Below, one piece after another: positions 56,316 to 64,000 of a stretch of 64,000 nucleotides of DNA (positions are counted from its first letter, which is position 1; each line of letters begins with the position of its first letter). Source of the stretch: Liriodendron chinense. Lineage: Eukaryota > Streptophyta > Magnoliopsida > Magnoliales > Magnoliaceae. The notes below the pieces were generated by a model. It did no database searches. It was not told the DNA's origin and saw only the letters and a program-made list of their open reading frames with translations. The stretch is taken from contig PVNU02000853.1 of assembly GCA_003013855.2 (NCBI GenBank), positions 2,852,001 through 2,916,000 of the forward strand, written 5' to 3'. A program made the translations under genes and the position numbers.

Positions 56316-57732
56316 CTCTAGACATTGAGGTTCTCAATTCATTGATGGCTTGAGTTGAATTTTGATTGAATTTCAATTGCTCTTGCATGAACCCATCTAT
56401 TTTCAGAGAATTTGTCTTGTTATACTCAGCTTGAACCGATACAAATGCACCCAACATCTCCTCTAGCGTAACTTTTGGAGTAATGACTAGAGATGGACCT
56501 AGTATAAGTTGAGCTTGAGGGATATTGGTTGCATTTGCAGTGGGTCCATTCCTCCAACTGAAGTTGGGATGGTTCTTCCAACTAGCATTAAACGTGTTTG
56601 AGTTTGGAGCACCAAATTGTCGTTGATAACTGTTTATGGCATTTGATTGTTCTTGTAAGATGTCCTAAACCGCTGAAATTGTGAGACAATCTTCTGTTGC
56701 ATGTTGATTTCCGGCACAAATTCCACAAACAGTTTCAACATCTTTGGAGTTAATCGTCTCTCCTTTCCTCAATTCCATGGCTTCGACCTTTCTTGTGAGG
56801 CTAGCCACCCGTGCACTTACGCTATCCTCTTCCGATAAGACATACATTCCCCCTTTTTCCTTTTGTTGTCCAGTCTTGGAATTTGTTGGTTTCGATGTAT
56901 CCTAAGACTGTGCATTCTCAGCCAATTCTTCCAAATAATCCTATGCTTCATCAGCTTCCTAATTCATGAACTCCCCATTACACATCATCTCTACAAATTG
57001 GCGCATGGGTGAAGTCAGTCTTTCATAGAAAAAGCTTATAACCCGCCAAAATTTCATAGCCATGATGTGGGCATGCATTTAATAAGTCCTTAAACCTCTC
57101 CCAACATTAGAAGAAGGTTTCATCTTCCTTTTGGGCAAAGTTCATGATAAAGCGCTTTAACATGTTTGTTTTGTGAGTAGGGAAGAATTTTTTATGAATT
57201 CCCTATGCATATCAGTCCATGCACCAATTGATCTTGGCCTTAATGCATGAAGCCAACCTTTAGCTTTATCTTTAAGAGTAAAAGGGAAGAATTTGAGTCT
57301 CACCACATCATCAGTCACATTAGCAAAGTGCATGGTGGTTATTACCTCATCAAACTCCTTAAGGTGTTGATAGGCACTTTCACTGTCTAATCCATGGAAT
57401 TTAGGGAGAAGTTGGATCACTCCCAGTTTCAAATCCACATTCCCTGCATTTTGTGAAAAAATTATGCATGAGGGAGTGCTCGCTCTTGCTGGTTGCAAGA
57501 AATCACGTAAAGTTGTTGGTCGAGGAACATTCTCAACCACATTCTCCCCCGTTTCAATTTAGTTTAGGCCCAGATTAGGATTGGCCATCGGATTAGGTTG
57601 ATTCACAGCCATACTTTCAGACAAAATTGGAGAAGTTAGATGTCTCCTAGCACGTGGTTCTCTGTCAATTCCTTCTACTATCCCCCCTTCACTTATGAGT
57701 CGATTATTGGAATCACGAGCCCAATGTGGCAT
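56316..57732 (-). pseudogene. Athila A gag, broken
   Basis: Starts at ATG 57732 (MPHWARDSNNRLISEGG). A TAA interrupts it near 57560, and it is open again 57540-57157 with the gag core: LLPKFHGLDSESAYQHLKEF, KFFPFTLKDKAKGWLHAL. It continues after a frameshift and further stops to a CCHC knuckle CGICAGNQHATEDC at about 56715-56760 and a coiled-coil-like stretch near 56400. Gag would form the particle and bind RNA. Several independent lesions show it is dead. Confidence 0.85.
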
Positions 57733-58280
57733 GCTAAATCCTAGAAGACTAAAACAAAAAGGAAAAAGAATTCTTCTTTCCTTTCTTTACTCTTCTCTAA
57801 GACCGAAGCACAAGGTGTCTTGCAATGGCTAGGCCAGAAGCAAGGATAGAGACCGATTTCTCCTGGTCAATAGGGGTTCAGAGAACTCCCCACCCACTCT
57901 TTAAATCTTTTGAGAAAAGTGCAGAAAAAAGAAGAAAGAGGAGTAGAGGTGAGAAGAGAAATCTCTGAGCACAAGGTGATCCAAGACGGCAGAGCCGACC
58001 AATAGGAATCCAGGTGGCACAAGGCCTACCTTTCAGAGATCCAAAAAGAGTCTCCACCCACTCTACAAGAGATGAATATGATAGGAATGAATAGGAGAAG
58101 GAGAAGAGTAAGGTTTAGAAAGATAGAACCTGATTTGAGCACTTGAGATCCTTATGTCTTCTTCAACTTCCTAGAAATCCCTGAAAAAGAAAAACAAATC
58201 AAAATAAACTAAGTTAGAATTATTCCTAAAAATCCTAAATAGATTCTATTTTCAGAAATCTGTGAAAAACTGTCAAAGTC
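57733..58280 (-). other. Untranslated leader of Athila A
   Basis: Between primer site and gag start. Purine-rich on the plus strand (AGAAGAAAGAGGAG). No gene. Confidence 0.7.
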
Positions 58281-58296
58281 CTCAGCAGCGGCGCCA
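58281..58296 (-). other. Primer binding site of Athila A
   Basis: TGGCGCCGCTGCTGAG on the minus strand, 6 bp after the 5' LTR end. It resembles the tRNA-Asp site TGGCGCCGTTGCCGGGG used by Athila relatives, with a few changes. Confidence 0.8.
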
Positions 58297-58302
58297 AAAA
58301 CT

Positions 58303-59861
58303 TGTTCGCTTCCCCAAGTGTAGGGTTGCGATGTAGTAATAAACTCGGTAAGACCGAGATCGATCCACAGGGACTTGTGTAGGAATTCACAAACATATCT
58401 AATAGTGTCTATTGAGAGCTAACAACCAGATTTTGTATGAGATTGATGTAAGTAACAACTTTAAACTAATTTGAAGGTAAACAATTATAAAAAGGCACTG
58501 GGGGTTCAAGGATCCACTTATAACAATCCTTGAAGTTCAATCCGCTGTGGTTTTTTAAATTTCTCAACTAGAATCGATATTAAGATCTATCTAGCCGGAT
58601 GATAGAGCTGTTAAACCAAACAATCTATCATATGTAAGGCCAATGTATATGATTCACTCAATGCAAGCTAGGATATGCATGCTCAATTGCATAGGTCAAT
58701 CCTAATTCCAATAGGATAAGATCACAATCATAACCATCGTCAAGTCCAGTCACAAGACAAGTCTAGATTATGATTTGAACTTGATTCAAATCACATGCAT
58801 AGTCCCATACATAATTCAGAAAACCAGAAAAGTAGAACTTTGGTAGGAAGTCCCCACATGAAGATCATAGTACTAGAGCGTACTCCAATTCCTCGGATCA
58901 TACAGGTCTAGACTAGCACACGACAATTAAGAACTTAAGTAATTCTCCCAAACATCCATGAGTCATCATAAGACTAAGAAAAACTACTTAGAACTTGTAT
59001 TAACTTCAAACCATTGTTCATAATTATGAAAACCAATCTTAAAACCAACTGAAAACGAATTGAAACATCTTAGATCCACTACAAGCTTCACCTCTTAGCC
59101 CTAGCTAAGAGGTTTAGCAGCTCATGATCCAAGGAAACATGAAACAACTAAAAAAATCATAAAAACAGCAAAACAAACTAGAAGGAGTTGTGGAACTTCG
59201 AAATCCACTTCCGCCGCCTCCAACCTTGCTTAAACTCTTCTTAGATACCCTAACGATCCCTAAGTGTCCTTTTATAGTGGGAAGGCTCCACAACGTCAGA
59301 ATATTCTAGAATCTGCATAACCTTACGCAGTGCGCAGAGATTTTCGGCACCAAAAATAGAAATTTCTGTGTTTAGATGCATGGCTGACCGGTCTGGGTGA
59401 CTGGCCGACCGGTCACGACCGGTCGGACTCACTATTGGAATTAGTCCAACAGCCTCTGGATTGGAAAATTATTCTGGCCGACCGATCTGGTTCGGTCGGA
59501 CTGGGCTGGCTGACCGGTCACGACCGGTCGGTTTGTCTTGTCCTGCGTCCAGTGTATCAAGGGGTTGGCCGACCGGTCTTGACCGGTCTGGCTCCCTTGG
59601 CCGACCGGTCGGACGACCGGTCGTGGCCATTACTTCTTCATTTCCTCCTTCTTTTCTTCTCTCTTTGCTTCCTTCTTCCTTCGGCCCACCTTGAGTCTTC
59701 ATCCAAGGTTCTTAAAGGGATCTTTTTGGTCTCCTATTAGGTGAAGTCCACTCTCATTCGTGCAATCACAACACATGCATTAAATTAGTCTTTAGATCAT
59801 GAAAACCTTGCATAATGAGTGATGAATTGGGGCTAGAATATGCACAATTGAGAGCTCAACA
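58303..59861 (-). repeat. 5' LTR of Athila A
   Basis: 1559 bp, minus-strand TGTTGAGCTC...GAAGCGAACA, next to the primer binding site. Confidence 0.92.
59269..59626 (-). promoter_or_regulatory. Athila A 5' LTR promoter: ACCGGT palindrome array
   Basis: TATAAAAG (59276-59269, minus strand) about 108 bp downstream of an array at 59384-59626 with GCCGACCGGTCACGACCGGT-type units. One unit, GGACGACCGGTCGTGG, is absent from the 3' LTR of the same element, so units are gained or lost. Confidence 0.62.
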
Positions 59862-60457
59862 GTTACTTTCTCATGGACAAAGATGGACAAAGTACCCCGG
59901 CTTGGTTCCTCAACACCCCAAATCTAAGTCTAGCCAATTCACAAATCACATAATCCCTTCAAACCATGAAAATCGTGTAATGTGAACTAGGTGTAAGAGT
60001 GTTTAAATTTTCTATCAATCACATAAATAGGGGAATGCACATATAAAACCATTATATTAAGTGAATTCAAGACTTGCAACATCACTCACTTCGTATCTCC
60101 TCTTCTTATACTCATATCATCTCGAATGCATAGAAATAAGGTTTTCTAAAAGAGTTTTGAATTTTTAGAAAATTCAAAAAATTTTGCACATATGATGCTC
60201 GAAATGTTGTAAATGCTAAATGAGGAATCTCATCTCACCCCCCAACCAAATCTTGTATTATCCTCAATGTAAATAGATATGCAATGAGCATGAACATGAG
60301 AGCAATGGTAAAATACAAGAGAGTGAGAGCAATAGTACCTGAGAGAGTCGATCATGGAAGTCCGCAACTCCGACAACTAAATCTACTAAAGCAGTAGAAG
60401 TAAAATAAAAAAGCAAACAAAACCTAATCTACGCTATACCTCTGTTAGACTAGGAGA
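59862..60457 (-). other. 3' non-coding region of Athila B, second part
   Basis: Resumes element B after insertion of A (TTACTTTCTCATGGACAAAG aligns with 51648-51668). No gene. Confidence 0.75.
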
Positions 60458-62094
60458 TCAATCATCCTGATACACAGGATCATTCAGAGTGATGGACATA
60501 TCCTCTGAATCGAATTTCTTAACAAATGGTTTAAGGCGTTGTCCATTAACTTTAAAACAGTTACCATTTGCGGCATTCTCTACCTCGAAAGCCCCATAAG
60601 GAAAAACTTCTTTAACAATGTATGGGCCGGTCCATCGAGATCGTAATTTTTCTGAAAAAAGATGAAGCCGATAATTATACAAGAGCACTTTCTGACCTTC
60701 ATGGAAAGATTTCCTGAAGATGTGCTTGTCATGAAAAGCCTTCATGCTACTCTTGTAAATTCTCGAGTTCTCGTAGGCATCATTCCGGATCTCGTCAAGC
60801 TCATTCATTTGGAGTTTGCGAAGTGAGCTAACCTTGTCAACATTAAAGTTAAATGCCCGAATTGCCCAATAGATTTTGTGTTCAATCTCCACGGGCAAGT
60901 GGCTAGCTTTCCCATAGACAAGTCTATAGGGGGCATTCCAATGGGGGTCTTGTAAGTGGTACGGTGAGCTCAAAGTGCATCATCTAATCTCAGTGACCAA
61001 TCTTTGTGATCCGGCCTCACTGTCTTTTTCAAAATCTGTTTGATTTCCCGATTGAAAATTTCAGCTTGCTCACTCGTCTGTGGGTGGTATGGGGTACTCA
61101 CTTTATGCCTAATGCCATATTTCTTCATTAATGCTTCAAAAGGCCTATTGCAAAAGTAAGATCTACCATCACTAATGATGGCTCGAGGCGTTCCAAATCT
61201 GGAAAGTATGTTTTCTTTAAGAAACTTTAGAACCGTATGATGATCGTTGGTTCTACATGGAATAGCCTCTATCCATTTAGACACATAGTCTATGGCAAGC
61301 AATATATAGACATGTCTAAAAGATGAGGGGAACGGTCCCATAAAATCGATGCCCCAACAGTTAAAGACTTTAAGATGTTGAATTGGGGTAAGAGGCATCA
61401 TATTTCGACGGGATAATCCCCCTAACTTTTGGCAACGCTCGCATGCTTTACAAAACTTGTGGGTGTCTTTAAATAAAGTGGGCCAATAGAAACCAAACTG
61501 CAGAATTTTGGCAGTGGTTTTCTTGGCGAAAAAATGACCCCCACATGATTGATCATGGCAAAAGGAGATGACGAAATTATGTTCATCATCAGGGACACAT
61601 CTCCTAATAATTTGATCTGGGCAATATTTAAACAGTAAAGGTTCATCCCATAAAAATCTACGCACTTTCCTTAAAAATTTCCGTTTATCCTGCGTAGTCC
61701 AATGAGTTGGTATCACACCTGTGGAAAGATAATTGGCTATGTCAGTGTACCATGATGGATGCGTAGCAACAAAGAGTTGCTCATCAGGGAATGAGTCCTC
61801 AATAGGTGACTCGTCAATGGAATTAGGTAGAACTAGGCAGGATAAATTATCTGCCACCACATTTTCTACTCCCTTCTTGTCCTTGATCTCCAAATCGAAT
61901 TCTTGAAGGAGTAGGATCCATCTAAGCAAACGGGGCTTGGCATCCTTCTTAGAAAGAAGATGTTTCAGTGTCGCATGATCTATGTAAACAATGACCTTGG
62001 ATCCTATTAAGTAAGGCCTGAATTTGTCCAAGGCAAAGATGATGGCTAGGAGCTCCTTCTCCGTAGTCGAGTAATTGATTTGGGCGGGATTCAA
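60458..62094 (-). pseudogene. Athila B RNase H and integrase, one break
   Basis: 62094-60970 is open for 374 codons: RNase H (INYSTTEKELLAIIFALDKF, GVENVVADNLSCL), the zinc module (CHDQSCGGHFFAKKTTAKIL, CKACERCQKLGG), and the DDE core with D in WGIDFMGPFPSS, D in IISDGRSYFCN, E in HPQTSEQAEIFNREIK. A frame change near 60965 leads into 60973-60458, the C-terminal region (YRLVYGKASHLPVEIEHK, SRWTGPYIVKEVFPYGAFEV) ending PVYQDD. It is better preserved than in element A, although B must be the older insertion because A lies inside it. Confidence 0.88.
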
Positions 62095-62281
62095 GGTCCT
62101 ATTAGCATAGTAGATAACATGGGGCTTCTTATCCTTCTTTTGGCCCTAACATCGCCCCAATAGCATAATCGCTCGCATCACACATCAACTCAAAAGGTAC
62201 AGACCAATCCGGTGGTTACATGATAGGAGCGGTTGTCAACATGTCTTTTAACTTTGAAAAAGTTAATTGATATTCGACACT

Positions 62282-62925
62282 CTACTCAAATTGGTTCTCC
62301 TTTTGGAGAAGGTTACATAAGGGCCTTGAGATATGACTAGAATCCTTTATGAACCTTCTATAAAAACCGGCGTGTCCAAGGAAGGACTGCACATCGTGTA
62401 TGCTTTTGGGTGGTGGTAGATTAGAAATTATATCGATTTTGGCCCGGTCTACCTCTATTCCTTTAGACGAGATGATATGTCCAAGGACTATTCCTCTTTG
62501 TACCATGAAGTGACACTTTTCCAGTTTAAAACGAAGTTCTTCTCCTCGCACCTTGTCAAGACCAACTTCAAGTGATTGAGGCACTCATCAAAAGTACAAC
62601 CAAAAACAGAAAAATCGTCCATGAATACCTTGAGAAATTCACCCACTATGTCCGAGAAAATACTCAACATACATCGTTGGAATGTGGCGGGTGCATTACA
62701 TAGTTCGAATGGCATTCTTTAGTATGCGAAGGTGCCAAATGGGCATGTAAAAGTGGTCTTCTCTTGGTCTTCTGGGGCTATCTCAATTTGATTGTAACCG
62801 GAATAGCTATCTAGAAAGCAATAATAGGAATGACCAGCTAACCTCTCCAAAATTTGATCCATGAATGGGAGAGGGAAGTGGTCCTTCTTAGTGACCATGT
62901 TTAACTTCAGATAATTAATGCACAT
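62282..62925 (-). pseudogene. Athila B reverse transcriptase, broken
   Basis: Pieces 62925-62719 (FPLPFMDQILERLAGHSYYC), 62715-62488 (MPFELCNAPATFQRCMLSIF, VFMDDFSVFG) and 62584-62282 (CHFMVQRGIVLGHIISSKG, HAGFYRRFIKDSSH). An isolated stop and a frameshift separate them. The usual PFGLCNAPATF reads PFELCNAPATF. 62095-62281, the RT-RNase H connection, is too damaged to read. Confidence 0.85.
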
Positions 62926-63023
62926 ACGCCAACCGGTGGTTACTCTAGTATAAGCTCGTTGTTGGCGTTTTCTATTATGGTAATACCGAATTTCTCAGGG
63001 ACAATGTGGGTAGTACTCACCCA

Positions 63024-63820
63024 TTAGCTATCCGAAATGGGGTAAATGATACCCACATCTAGTAGTTTTAACACCTCGGCTTTGACAACCTCCATCATGT
63101 TTGGATTTAGCTTCCTTTGAGGTTGTCTAGTCATTTTTGCATTTTCTTTGAGGTGTATATGGTGAGTACAAACCGAAGAGTCTATCCCATTAAGATCCGC
63201 TATTATCCAACCTATGGCTCCCCTATGCTCTTTGAGTAGCTCAATCAACTTGAGCTCTTGGTCTTTCCCTAGGTGAGAGGCAATGACAACCGGGAATGTT
63301 TCTTCTTGATCCAAGTATATATATTTAAGCTCGGATGGCAATGGTTTAAGGTCAAGCTTCGGTGGTTTGATGTTAAACGGTAGAGGCCTTGATGTGGTTG
63401 GTGGCAATCTTTCCAAATGGGGCCTCCACCGGCTAGTACCAACTACCTGTCTCTCAATATTCAATGTTTGCACAATTTCACTAATGATGGGGTCTTTGGA
63501 ATCCTTGAAATATGCCAAGCATGTCTCCAAGCTTTCTAGTGGTTCAAGTTGGAGGAGCTCTTCTTCAAGAGATTTGAGCATATTTACCTCGAAGAGCTCA
63601 TCATCATCAACATCCCTGTGCCTTTTGCCCAAGTGGAACACATTCACCTCTAATGTCATGTTCCCAAAGGATAATTGCATCACCCCGTTCTAGCAATTGA
63701 TGATTGCGTTTGATGTAGCAAGGAACGGGCGGCCTAAAATCACCGGTATTTGAGTGCTAGCATCTATAACTGATTGTGTGTCCAAGACGATAAAATCTAC
63801 TGGGTAGTAGAATTTGTCAA
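63024..63820 (-). pseudogene. Athila B protease-RT linker, cut by Ogre D
   Basis: ILGRPFLATSNAIINC is followed by an in-frame TAG near 63690. Then 63683-63024 is open for 219 codons with SFGNMTLEVNVFHLGK, LDLKPLPSELKYIYLDQEE and QPQRKLNPNMMEVVKAEVLK, leading into RT. At the upstream end DKFYYPVDFIVLDTQ runs into the Ogre LTR at 63821; the open frame continues into LTR sequence, making a chimeric, meaningless protein start. Confidence 0.85.
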
Positions 63821-64000
63821 TGTAGACACCCCACCTTCGGCTACACTGTTGGTAGAGATAGCTGGAAGAATGGAGGACCATACCCCCAAATTCCAAGTCC
63901 AAACTCAGTCAAACTCACCTTTGTAAGCACCATTCCATAGCCCAGATCAAGCCTGAACCCAGTCAACCCAGTCTTAAACATCAGCCTGAAAAACCCACCA
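63821..64000 (+). mobile_element. First 180 bp of a second Ogre-type LTR (element D)
   Basis: TGTAGACACCCCACCTTCGG onward aligns with the reverse complement of 42266-42445 with about 12 differences (about 7%). The element is therefore in the opposite orientation to element C and not a duplicate of it. It extends past the window. The target bases before it are gtcaa (63816-63820); the matching copy is outside. Confidence 0.88.

Larger units (their letters stand above)
49535..59861 (-). mobile_element. Complete Athila-type Ty3/gypsy element A, 10.3 kb
   Basis: LTRs of 1564 bp (49535-51098) and 1559 bp (58303-59861), and a near-perfect target duplication gttat (49530-49534) / gttac (59862-59866). 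It has a primer site, gag, protease, RT, RNase H and integrase in order, plus a polypurine tract. Athila signatures include the PVAPFPQRL-type gag end, LGASVNLIP protease and QLADRSIRIPRGMIEDVLVQ. No env-like gene lies between integrase and 3' LTR. Several stops and frameshifts make it non-autonomous today. Inserted into element B. Confidence 0.92.
47622..63820 (-). mobile_element. Athila-type Ty3/gypsy element B, interrupted by elements A and D
   Basis: 3' LTR (47622-48983), 3' non-coding region (48984-49534, resuming at 59862), integrase, RNase H, RT and part of the protease region up to 63820, where an Ogre LTR begins. Element A (49535-59861) sits in the 3' non-coding region; the junction phrases rejoin to match element A's own sequence at 51630-51680. 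Gag and the 5' LTR lie beyond the window. Reading frames are broken in several places. Confidence 0.85.

Overview
This window is nuclear DNA of a flowering plant. It carries spliceosomal introns, TATA-box LTR promoters, the plant retrotransposon lineages Athila, Tat/Ogre, SIRE-like Copia and a Tekay-like LTR, and a plant mobile domain gene. Nothing in it is bacterial or organellar. The species cannot be named from sequence alone. Only one ordinary host gene is supported, the 5' end of an LSM2 gene (U6 snRNA-associated Sm-like protein) on the minus strand near 3.4-3.6 kb. About 90% of the window is retrotransposon sequence inserted into other retrotransposons.

Layout. 1-3.8 kb: LSM2 exons 1-2 and probable intron 2, with small duplications. 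4.2-8.5 kb: a non-autonomous Copia element holding only gag-protease (TR-GAG type), with TSD atttt and a solo Athila LTR inside. 8.7-17.8 kb and 42.4-43.0 kb: a plus-strand SIRE-like Copia LTR, broken up by a minus-strand LTR of the same family, a 4.6-kb Tekay-like solo LTR (TSD aatgc), a hAT-like element, and a 24.7-kb Tat/Ogre element (17778-42445, perfect TSD gggtg). 43.9 kb: a decayed LSM2 fragment. 43.95-47.6 kb: a second TR-GAG Copia copy, with a solo Athila LTR (TSD gctgt) in its 5' LTR. 47.6-63.8 kb: Athila element B, holding a complete Athila element A (49535-59861). 63821-end: the first LTR of a second Ogre-like element, inserted in B's protease region.

The Ogre element is the most informative unit. 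Its gag-protease-RT-RNase H-archaeal-type RNase H-integrase polyprotein is open over 8.35 kb except for one TGA. The region between integrase and 3' LTR carries two intron-containing genes on the opposite strand, a plant mobile domain (PMD) protein and a DUF7745-like protein. A candidate TATA promoter upstream of them shares a cis-element with the LTR promoter. The same region holds tandem repeats that look like satellite seeds.

The most unexpected pattern concerns LTR promoters. Every LTR here with a readable TATA box, from Athila, TR-GAG Copia, SIRE-like Copia and Ogre, carries an array of short, mostly palindromic motifs about 40-115 bp upstream of that box. The families do not resemble one another elsewhere in their LTRs. 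Three motif classes occur (ACCGGT, GATCAATC/GATTGATC, TTGACTC), and within Athila and SIRE-like LTRs the class differs between copies at the same site.
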